This document shows, in pieces, positions 54,345-64,000 of a stretch of DNA of 64,000 nucleotides (position 1 is the first letter of the stretch; each line of letters starts with the position of its first letter). The stretch is from Malurus cyaneus samueli (lineage: Eukaryota > Chordata > Aves > Passeriformes > Maluridae), in assembly GCA_009741485.1 (NCBI GenBank), contig CM019216.1:21616465-21680464 (forward strand). Direction: 5' to 3'. Both the position numbers and the translations under genes were made by a program. The notes under the pieces were generated by a model that did not search any database, was not told the DNA's origin, and saw nothing but the letters and a program-made list of their open reading frames with translations.

Positions 54345-54700
54345 GTAAACAGGTATAGGGCATTTGAGAAGGTTTAGGGAAGGGCAGCAAAGTCAAACCT
54401 ACATAGTGTCCTCTGTATGAGAAATGATTGCATAAACTGGGGAGTCTCCTGCCTTCCAAAGAGATGGCTGAGAGGGGAATGCTACTCTTCACAGCACATA
54501 GAATCAAGCTGTGGAACTTACTGGATGTTAAAAGTTTATACTGATTTAAAAACAAATTAAGTAGGAATTGCTGGAGTCTGGACAATCTTGCTGAATGGCA
54601 TGGTGACTTCCTCAATCTTGATGGCACCAATTCCAGGTAATTCCTGGCATTTTTGCTGCCAGCAATATAAGATACTATGCACCTTCCAAAACCAGCTGGC
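54345..54700 (+). mobile_element. Old CR1-type LINE fragment
   Basis: The blocks 'gaaggtttagggaagggcag', 'atcaagctgtggaacttact', 'ggatgttaaaagttta' and a following 'attccaggtaattcctggca' resemble the 3' part of an ancient avian CR1 subfamily. A long antisense open frame of 190 codons spans it (54,256-54,828) but is explained by the repeat. Boundaries are approximate. Confidence 0.55.
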
Positions 54701-56865
54701 AGTGATGGGCATGATGATCTACAGTGGTTTGCAATTATTGCAGAGAGACAACATCCAGATGATGACCACAGCATCTGGTCAGGGTAGCAAGTAAGATGTG
54801 TGCTGCATCTGTGGCTGTGACAGTTCAAAAAAAACTAGTAAGAGCTAAATCTGCTATATCTTCAGTTGTGACTGTCATAGTCACAACCTGAAATAGTGTT
54901 GGTTGAATCTTCAGAATACCTATTCTAATTGACCATCATCTTTCCAACCCTGGAGGTGGCAGTCTGCATCCAAATAATCTTAGCAATTCAACTTTGTGGT
55001 CCCAGCACTACTGCACTAAATGAGGGGTGCCTTCCTTATTTTTATGTTCTCCCTACGCTGCTGAGAACATGCTTTCCAATGTCAATAGCACAAACCTATC
55101 TCTCTCCATGGACCAGACTATGAAATGAGTACATAACAGCAGGAAATTACTAGTAAAGTGGTCATCTCTGTCTGCTTTCCTGGCACAGCTGCCATGAGCT
55201 GTTCTTTGTGGCATGCAATGAGTAGCAGAGCTTGGTCACTTGCAACTCCTCCCAACACAGTTGCCAACCCTCTCTGTGCCCGTATTCAGAAAAAGATCTG
55301 TGCTCCTGTCCCAGAGAAAGCTGAAATGGCATACTTCTCTCACAAGCTGAGATGCAAACAGGACCATGGTTGTCAGTGGCACACCATGGTCCCTCCTGCA
55401 ATGGCATTCCTTGGTGGCTGATTTGAGAAATAAATTTCACTGGAGCTATCCAACCTTTCCCAGTGAGAGCCGTTCCACAACACATGGGCTCAAGCAGCAA
55501 TAAGCTGAAACACAACTAAGAAGCCTCTGGCTGAGAAATCACTATTGAGTGCTTTTTTCATTTGTTAGTGTTCACTGGGTGTGTGTTCCTTATAGCAGAG
55601 CCACTATTGCCACATGCTCAGACTCAGTGCTACAGATTAGGGTACCTCACCCCTAATGAATAAGCTTTAGAAAACTTTCCTGTCTCATTCTTAATTATAC
55701 ATTCCTGTAACAGCTAGAAATTGTTCAGTACTTGAAATAATTATACTTTTCTTTTTTTAACCCAGGAGCCATTTTCTTAATAGCTAGTGGTAGCTACTGA
55801 TTAATACTACTATTTATATCTCAAATAATACCAGAATTCTTTCCAATTAATCAAAGAATAGTGTTACAGTGAACTTATCAATAAATAACCAAAGCCATAT
55901 TTGATCTCAACTTCATAACTTTTTGTTTTTATATTTTTGACATAATTAACTTCAGTTAGAGGTAAGAAAATCTTTGCTTTTTCAAAGTAAGAACAAGTTC
56001 TCTGTTATATTGTAACTAATACAATTTACTCATATCAGTGGTTTTCTCTTTTTTCAATTCTAGCTTAGTAGCTAGACTCTGTAAAATCAGCAATTCATTA
56101 AGAAGATTGCTACTTTACTCCCTATTAAAACTAAATATTCTTAAACTAGACTTGCCGGTTTCAACACACAGAAAAAAAAATGGTGTACAAATGTCCAATC
56201 CCAATTTATACAAGAATGTACAAATAGAGGGGTCTCTCAGGAAAACTGGATGTTGCAAATTGAGTGTGGGAAAATGCTGAGAGCTTCAGGTCATGGCTGA
56301 CATTTAAACTCAACACCTCTGCTTCTGCATTGCTATTACTGGTAGTCAGTGACGTAAAACACTGCTTCACTGTGGGTTTGATATTGAGATAATCTGTACA
56401 CTGAGCCACTGAATCCAGCTACAGCTACAGACTTAATAAACTCTTTCTGCAGAATATCAATATGGGTACCTAGAAGCAATGTGCATTTATGACTTGCAGA
56501 GCTGTGCTTTTTTTTATGACCTTTACTCTGCCTCTCCACAGGTGATTTTCATCCCATTATCATTGTCATGATTCAGGTAACTGAACACCTGAAAACAGAT
56601 AGCTACATTTTGTAGGTTAGAAAATTCCATGAGAAATTTTATTTCCATACTTTAGAGGGTCAGAGGTTCTTCATCCTTGGCCTGTAGTCTCCTTAATAAG
56701 GACAAAGACCTACACATGAACTGAATCAGCACTAGTCCTGGCTGTCTAGTGCTCCTGCAGAACAGGCAGGATAGTGGGTTATGGACAAATGATGCTATTT
56801 ATTTTACATCCTGTTGTGCTGTTTTTTTTAAATGTTTTGCTGTAAAACATTTTTTTGTCTTTTAG

Positions 56866-56936
56866 GGAAAGAAAATTACCTCAACTCTTGATGAATTTGT
56901 GATTTCAAAGAAGGGAGGCACACTGCAATAAAAGAA
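56866..56936 (+). other. Possible cryptic or non-coding exon
   Basis: A 71-nt segment is preceded by a strong acceptor (ttttttgtcttttag) and followed by a perfect donor GTAAGT (56,937). It holds 21 open codons (GKKITSTLDEFVISKKGGTL...) and then TAA 5 nt before the donor. I recognise no homology. It lies 9 kb beyond MCPH1, so it could belong to an extended or non-coding transcript, or be chance. Confidence 0.2.
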
Positions 56937-59091
56937 GTAAGTTTGAAAATACCCTTTAGAAGCACCCACAATTGTCATAGAGAATACTTGATTAATGTAC
57001 CTGTGGCTGCTAATTAGACTGTAAATGGCTGCATTACTGCCAATAAAAGATGCCGTCTGGTAGGTCTGTCTATTAAAACAGAAGTTTATCTGCAACCTTT
57101 TAAGTCTGAAGGTTTGGGGTTTTTGCTGTGGGATGTTGCCGAATCGTTAAGAGTGTCATGGCAGTGTTAATAAAATGATTTATGAAGTTATCAAAATGCC
57201 AGTTGTGACAAATTAGATCCTAAACTCAACTCATTCCTAACTTGAAGTTTGACTTTGTCAAACTCCAACTTTACCTCAGCTTTGGTCATCAGCCCTTCAT
57301 ACCATGAAGGGTAGTAAAGGCAGGAGTGCTTGAAGTTAAGCTCTAGGGCTTTCTTCTTTCACCTGGTGAAGTTATTCTGTGTGTACTTCAAAATGTAATT
57401 GCAGTGTCATCTAAAATTCCTGTTACCCCTGAAGAGGGAGGTGGGGGGAAAAAAGAATACCTTACTTTCAAGGTTATTTTTACTCCAAAAAATGTTTTTG
57501 TACACTCCACTGTGGGTCGCTACAGAAATAAAGCCAAGCTGGAAAAAGCAGGGTAAGATAACAGAAGAACAAGCAGGCAATTTGACCATGTTTGTTTGTA
57601 AACCCCGTGTTTCTATTCACAAATTGCAGACAGAATGCAGGGCAATCTAGACACCCACACATCTCATCCAAAAGGCTGGAAGGACCAACAAAAACACTAG
57701 CAAGCAAAAATCCATTATAAGTAAGAAGTTACTGTCTACCCGATTAGTGTCATCACCATTTGGCAGCTCTTTGCTGAACCTAAAACCATGGCAAACTGCA
57801 AATGATACTAGATTTAAAGACACTGGCACAAATTTAAGCATTAGGCAGGGCCAAAGAGAAGCAAAGCTTAGAGCAAAAATGACAAACAAGTCCCCTTTGA
57901 AATGAGACATTTAAATCCACTATTCAAAGAAAAGTGAGTTTTTCTGAAGATGCTAAAAGAGACTTCTTTCAATACTTGAAAGAATCCATTTATCAGTGAT
58001 ACTAACTGAAAGACACTAGTCAGGCAGAGCAAAAAGTGTTGGATGACAGGAGAATTTTTTTTTAATAATAGCAGTAATGCTTTATGATGTTTGACTTGGG
58101 GAGTTTTACAGAGAGTTGGTTTTGACACTTCATCACTGAAACACAGCAGTTGAAGCAAATATCACTGGGATTGCATGTTTGACATTATGCAGGTTACAGT
58201 AAGAAAAGTTCCCCCTTAAATGTTTAGTTACACTAACAGTGTTGTTGATATGATATTTCTGTTCTAATGAGTGGCTTTTCACCGTTTTCCTCAGGTTATA
58301 CATGACATTTTTTGTTAGACGTCAGTTTGCATCTGCTGGTTATGTTCAACTCTCAGTAAAGAGATATTCCTATGAAGTTCTTTAATTACTTATGGCAAAT
58401 GCAGGCTTGGTCCAAATTTTGACAAAAACAGGAAAAGTTTTAGGGATGATTTGTTTTTGAAATGTAGTCTATCACCAAGGTGCTGTGAGGACGGGAGGCC
58501 CCAGCCAGCCCGAGGAACCATTCCTGCAGCCCAGCCCACTGCCATCTGCATGCAGGCAATCCCTGCTGCTGGAGCCGCTGAGGCAGCATGGCCACAACGT
58601 ACAAAATAATGCCCCTAATAGTACCAGGTGCCTCCTGATGCCTGAGTGAGTGCACTGAAGAAAGGATCCATGAAAGGGTCCATCTCAAAGATGAAAAGCA
58701 GGAAGATATTTGACACACCAAAGCAGGTAGAGACAACAGCTCTAACACAGTGGCAGGTTGGCATGGGCTTGTCCTAACAGCCAGGAGAAGCCTGTGGCAG
58801 TGGAAGACTAACCTGCTGTCAGCAGCCACGGCTAAAGAGTGTGTCTATCCTCACCACCCTCTGGCACTGGGCAAAAAACCACAGGAGCCACAGGGCCCAC
58901 GCAGGAACCCCTTCCTGTTTCTGCAACATGGGGTGTGTGTTTCACTGAATTAGTGTCTCTCCTAGTTTTCATCAATCTCAGCCGGCCCCATCCCGCGCTC
59001 GGAAGTCTCATTTAATCCAACTGATGGATAAGAAGCATATGCAACTTTTTCAATAAGATTTCTGACTTCACCTTTTTAACCCAGAGTATAA

Positions 59092-59147
59092 CTATAAATA
59101 GTTTATAATGTCTGGGATTTCCACAGCCTAAGTGGAGCTATAAATAG
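59092..59147. promoter_or_regulatory. Two identical CTATAAATAG boxes (MEF2 sites or TATA boxes)
   Basis: CTATAAATAG occurs at 59,092-59,101 and again at 59,138-59,147, 46 bp apart. The 10-mer is a perfect match to the MEF2 consensus CTA(A/T)4TAG and also contains TATAAATA, a good TATA box. Both copies lie 120-180 bp upstream of a CpG island. Immediately downstream are ACATTCT-type (TEAD/MCAT-like) and CACTTCCT (ETS-like) sequences. This looks like a promoter-proximal regulatory cluster; function is inferred. Confidence 0.45.
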
Positions 59148-59269
59148 TTCTAAACATTTTCCCACTTCATGCTTTTGAAAAGAACATTCTCCACTTCCTT
59201 TCTTGGAGACCCCTGGGAATAATGCTAGATCACAGCTCAGAAAATGTGTATATTAGGAGAGTTTAGCAA

Positions 59270-59745
59270 GACGGACCTCCAGCAGCTCTCGGGCTAATTT
59301 CGCGTCAGGAAAGGGTCGGCCGTCCTTCTCCAGGAGTCCGTGTCCGTGATCCCTCCCGGCTCTCGCCAGCCACCGCGGTGTGTCCCTGCCCTCAGCCCGC
59401 CGGGGCCGCTCCCGAGCACGGCGGGGCCGGCCCGCGCTTACGTGCGGGACGTGTGTGCTCGGCGGGCATCGTTTTAAACACCACTGCAGGGCCTGGCCCT
59501 GCGCCTCGCCTCACGCACGGAGTCCAGCGGGTCCGCACCGATCGCCCATGGCCCGGGCTCGGCGGGAAGGGGCCGGAAAAGGCCCGGGAATGGCGTCCCC
59601 TGCCGCCCGCCCGCAGGGCCGCTGCCACCACAAGGCACCGCTCAAGGAGGCAGCGGCAGCGAGGGCGAATTCCCGCTTGGGCCAAGAGCAGCGTCCCTCT
59701 GAGCGAGTTCGGTTCTGGAAAGGGGGGAAAAAACCCTGATTTAAT
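59270..59745. promoter_or_regulatory. Unassigned CpG island
   Basis: About 475 bp of very GC-rich, CpG-dense sequence, 11.4 kb beyond the end of MCPH1. In a vertebrate genome such an island usually marks a promoter or first exon. Open frames exist on both strands but look like GC-composition artefacts and match no protein I know. In particular it does not encode the AGPAT5 N-terminus, the gene expected next by human synteny. It could start a long non-coding RNA, a non-coding first exon of a gene to the right, or be an orphan island. Confidence 0.6.
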
Positions 59746-62700
59746 GGCAAATTATGTCCTACCCGTTCTGTCCTGCGTTTCCTCTATCATGCCTTTTTAA
59801 TTTTGCCTTAAGTCACCACACTGCTTTCACTTTAAAAGCTCAAAACCTCGGATATCTATTTTACCCATGATGTGAAGATATTTGAAGCTGATGATCAGAA
59901 AAGACTGGAATTCATCACTAAAGAAGATGATCAATTATTTGCTCAGGGGCAGCAGATAATATACCTCCTAGTGAACAGGCGTTTGGAAGAAGCAGCTACA
60001 GGGAATGGCTTCACGCAAAAATTTAGAACACGCAGGCAGTAGAACAGCTCAGTTGAGAGACCCAGATCATTTATTTTACATAGGCCAGAAAAATATTCAT
60101 GTGAAAAATGTGAAAACAGAAAATCACATTATGCCATTGTATCTTTTAAAAGTACAGAGCATTTAGATGAGATGATTTTATGCATGGCCTCATGTCTACA
60201 GAAAACTAGTTGAGCAGTAATGAAAGACCAGTTTCAAAACAAACATTTTTAAATTCGGCCCAGGAACTGGTGGGGATGTTGAGTTCCTAATATTAGATAG
60301 CAATGACTTTCTGTAAACAAGGAGCATGAGAAGAGAAAGTCCTAACCCCATAGGACTCCAGCAACTTAGAGAACCTCCACAGTATAAAGAGTAAAGCGTG
60401 TGATTCCTAATACTAAGAACACAGTGAAATGGTTTAGCATACATAAAACAAAGCTGAGATGCATGCAGGAATTCACATGTGCTTTCTTTTGATGCTTTAA
60501 ATCAAAGTAACTTTAAATTTGTACCTATGCAGTGGCAAATTTGTATACAAAATGAATGCAAATTGTCTGAGATATATGCAATACCAAAATTCTGATTCCT
60601 TAAAAAGCCAGTACTTCCGTGAGTATTACTATCACAGCCTGTTCACAAATTTGTTACATGGTATGCAAACTCTGCACCCACTTAAATGCTTGAACACTGA
60701 ACGAAGTATGGCTCACTTCAAAAATACCTCCTTTTTACACTGACTCAATTTCAGTTGGTCCAGATAAAGAGGCTGTTGAGATAATGGAAAATTCCTCATC
60801 ACAGAGAAGATCTGACTGTGCACAGGAAAAAAAAAGCTCTTTGCACAGCCACCTCTCACAACACTGTTGAAGACTTTGGTAGTTTCACATTGTGGATATT
60901 TCTTTTTCTGGAATCCATTGCAGACAAAATGTGGGAACATAAAAAAACCTTTGTATCACAGTTGATCAACAAAAAAAAACCCAAGTCATGCAGTCAGTGA
61001 GTGCTCTGTAGTTTACTTAGCAACAGTATATACATCACAGATTACCTCTATATTAAGCAAATATTGAGGAAAGAGAAGCCATGGCTCCATGGCTATTGGT
61101 AAAGATAAGTCAGATCTCTTTATGTAGTGGCCAGCACCTACTCTCATTCAGGGAATTTTTGAATGATAATTGAGATGCCTATACCAGCACACCAGTAAAA
61201 TAATTCTGCTGTTATGACAGTAGGAATGTAAGCCCGAACAAAGGTAGAGAGAAATAACCACTTTAATATACATATACACTATAGCCTTGATATACAACAC
61301 TCCTTCCTCCTTGGAAAGAGCACTAAGAATGCGCCAAGCAGTATAGTGTACTTGCAGTTATGCAGGATAATCACAGGAGTTTCTGTGAAGTCAGAAGAAA
61401 AAAAAAAAAAATGAATTTTTACAGCTACTGTCTTATTGTCAAAAAGTACTTTGTAAGCGCTCGCGCTCCTTGGCCCAGTTTCTTCTCTTTCCATTCTTGT
61501 TTTTCAAGTGGAACTCCTTTACTAGTAAGCATTCATTTGAATAGTCATAGTATGAGCCACAGCCTCTGAACTGGCAATTCCATTCATCTCCCTTCTGTGC
61601 AGTGTTTTTCTTCTGCATGTCCCTATCTCTGTAGGCTATAATGCAATTCACTCTGATGGATTAAACTCAAAATGCTGCTCCCATTTGGCATGGAGTGAGT
61701 TCTTACAGAACCCAAAAGCCAAATGCATGTTTTCCAAACAGAAGTAATATGCTATGAAGGCTTGGTTCAAGGTTCAAGCCTTAATATTATTCTAGGTACA
61801 ATCTACTATGTAGCTAAACGTGGAAGTAAGCTGAGATAGGAAAGAGTTAAATGATCCAGCTGAAATGTTATTTAAATATCATGAATTAAAAGCTCCAGCC
61901 TAGCTGCAAAGAATTAAAAAGGGCACAAGCTTGGCAATGCTCCTAAGGCCGTAAAAGCAATGTTTAGAGAGAAAGAAATCTTTGTTTAAATGCATAAAGG
62001 AAACTAAAATTGGCAAAATGGTGCAAAGAAAATGTATCTGGGTGATCACAAACTGACAGAATACAAATCTCCCTCAATACAAGGAGAATTTCCATGAATT
62101 TCAGCAGGGCCACTGTCAAAAATCTCATCATATAATAAAGTCAAGGTGAAACCCCAGCAATTGCATAGGCTATTTTAAAACTCTGTTTAATTTGTAGTTG
62201 CTTCTATCTTATCCACTGTCCTCTTTTTCACACTCTGAGGGACGAAGGTCAGTTGCTCCTCCCATATCCATATTTGCTATAAGAAATGCTGTCTGAGAAC
62301 TCAGATCTTCTCTGTTGCCAGCAATAGGATTCTTGCTGATGAGTTCAATAAAATGGGAACACGGAGACAGCCTCCCTGGAAAATCTGCAGCAAGTGGGTA
62401 GGAGCTTAAATTTCTTGCCTCTTCAAAGGAAACCATTATTCAGAGGAGTGAGATACGCACTAAGTTGGTGTGATGTCTGTCTGTAGCCAAAAAAGGGTGG
62501 TCTCACCACCTCCTCTGCAGGAGACCCAATCCAGTATGGGCACATTGATATAGATCAGCTTGCTGATTTGGGAGAACGATTAGCCTTTTTTCTTGTTTCG
62601 ACAGGTTAATTTTCTGTGGAATCATCTGCTTGATCAACTTGTGGTCACATCTAAATCCCAGCTCATCATAAACCTGAGGAGAGCAGGCCTGCTCTATACC

Positions 62701-64000
62701 CAACTTATATTGTGAAATTGCCCCATAAGAAAAGAATTATCAGAATCCTCAGCATTAGAGTGTGAAGGACTAAGATGAGAGTTTCTACACGGTGCAGTTA
62801 ACGAGATAAATGAACATTCAGTTTCCTAAATGGCAAGCCTGCCACTGAAAACAGGGTGGGGAAAATCAATACCGTTTCTAGGAGGTTTTTATTGTTTCAG
62901 AGTGCATTTGTCCTCCCATCTCACCCTGGCAGTGAGAAAGCCTCCATAAAAGACTGTGCAGTAGGGATGTGTGCTATTCTGGAGCTGCAAAGTCCTTTAA
63001 ACCTGATAGACTGGGTAGACAGGGTAGGGAGGTGAGGTAAGCCATGAGGGGTGTAGGCAGCTGGCATGATGATCTCTCTGGCTCCATAAAGCCCTGGAAG
63101 GGTTGTTGTGTCCTCAGTGGATTTACTCTGGCCACCATATAATTTCCACCCAACTCACAGCATTCCTGGCATGGTAGCACTAATAATAACCGAACAACAG
63201 CAAATGTCATCACTTCCCACAGCCCCTTCCCTGCTGAGCCAGGCACTCAGAGCTTCAACCCAACAGGGGGAAAAGGGACATTCCTCACCTGGTGTGAATA
63301 CAATCAAAACATGTCACAGTACTTCTAATTAAATCCTACTTAAAATTATTGCCTCTGTAGAATTGCCTGCAAGGAAAAAGCCCCAGAGTAACTCAGTGAA
63401 CATGTGGTTCAATTAACCATTGTGATCAACAGCAAACACATCCGAGAAAGACCATCACTGACATAAATTCCTGCAATCGTATGAACAAGTAGAAATGTCT
63501 TCCTGACTGTACCTGGGATTTGGCCAATGATACATTAAATGCCTTTGTAATTTTCTTGCAGGTGACGTAACCACAGAGGCTTTCTGCATTGAAATAATTA
63601 GGACTTTGGAGATTCCCTAAACAAGTTCCCATGAGAAAAGAATTTCTGGGTAAGGTTTCAGGACTCTGGTGAATTGCTCAGGCCAGAATATGATTACAAT
63701 ATCTCCTGCAGTGACGGAAAGTAAAAAATCATAAGGAAATGGACCCCTTCAGCTGGAAATGGGATATTACATGATCTGCTAATATTTGGTTTTTTGTATT
63801 TTCAAAGCCAAGTTAGATGAATGTTATCAGTCTTCTGTGCTGGCACTGACTGGCTGATGAAACATTTTGGAAATTATCTGTTCATATACATATATGCTTA
63901 TTACAACAGAAAGAAGGAAATATAACTGCATTCATCACTTCTACTGACTTTTTTTCTCTTATGGATTTAACTTTACAGGACTGGATTCTGTGAAACTAAG
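59746..64000. other. Downstream of CpG island, no gene recognised
   Basis: Ordinary AT-rich sequence with scattered open frames under 100 codons on both strands. I recognise no exon, RNA gene or named repeat. If the CpG island is a promoter reading rightward, this would be its first intron. Confidence 0.4.

Larger units (their letters stand above)
47910..59080. other. Intergenic region downstream of MCPH1
   Basis: No recognisable gene. It contains an old CR1 fragment (about 54.35-54.70 kb), GC-richer patches at 48.15-48.40, 51.85-52.20 and 58.45-58.92 kb of unknown nature, and one splice-flanked open segment at 56,866-56,936. In human the next gene in this direction is AGPAT5. I saw none of its characteristic first-exon protein sequence here. 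Confidence 0.6.

Noticed and set aside
54256..54828. Open frame of about 190 codons, minus strand
   Set aside because: It runs antisense across an old CR1-type fragment. The composition does not look like a protein family I know.
58440..58829. 129-codon minus frame as an intact gene
   Set aside because: No recognisable family, and the protein-like hydrophobic stretch lies in a different frame interrupted by stops. Kept only as a relic hypothesis.
59378..59800. Overlapping GC-rich frames in the second CpG island as coding exon
   Set aside because: All frames on both strands are open for long stretches because of GC content, and none resembles AGPAT5 or another known N-terminus.
1..64000. CRISPR arrays, operons, tRNA or rRNA genes
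   Set aside because: No regularly spaced repeats, tRNA folds or rRNA signatures were seen, and the sequence is clearly a vertebrate nuclear locus.

Overview
The window is vertebrate nuclear DNA, most likely from a bird. Gene density is very low and exons are short islands in AT-rich introns. The recognisable repeats are CR1 LINE 3' ends plus one avian-type LTR scrap. The only recognisable protein-coding pieces are exons of ANGPT2 and MCPH1, whose nested antisense arrangement is the one known in human. CR1 also occurs in other reptiles, so 'bird' is an inference.

Layout. Positions 1-13,654 are intron 1 of ANGPT2 (minus strand) and at the same time part of a large MCPH1 intron (plus strand). 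ANGPT2 exon 1, with start codon and signal peptide, is at 13,655-13,939. It is followed by a GC-rich 5' UTR/promoter CpG island to about 14,370. From 14,400 to 45,688 is the rest of the MCPH1 intron. The penultimate MCPH1 exon (exon 13 by human numbering) is at 45,689-45,927, and the last exon is at 47,768-47,823 with a poly(A) signal at 47,877. The rest (47,900-64,000) looks intergenic, with a second, unassigned CpG island at about 59,270-59,745. Just upstream of that island are two identical CTATAAATAG boxes.

The main observation is in MCPH1. The penultimate exon encodes a clear BRCT-3 sequence colinear with human MCPH1, but a run of nine A (45,868-45,876) shifts the frame and gives a stop at 45,884-45,886. 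The conserved LSEKWVL segment, a strong splice donor and the last exon (SITQ...ENY) all follow in the frame expected if the run had eight A. So this is either a homopolymer error in the assembly or a real lesion truncating the third BRCT domain. The stop lies 41 nt before the last exon junction, so the message might escape nonsense-mediated decay. A weak upstream GT donor in the right phase could also bypass the shift.

The two genes do not form a pathway. ANGPT2 encodes a secreted TIE2 ligand controlling vessel stability, and MCPH1 a nuclear chromosome-condensation and DNA-damage protein. They share only the locus. No CRISPR array, tRNA, rRNA or novel multi-gene system was seen.
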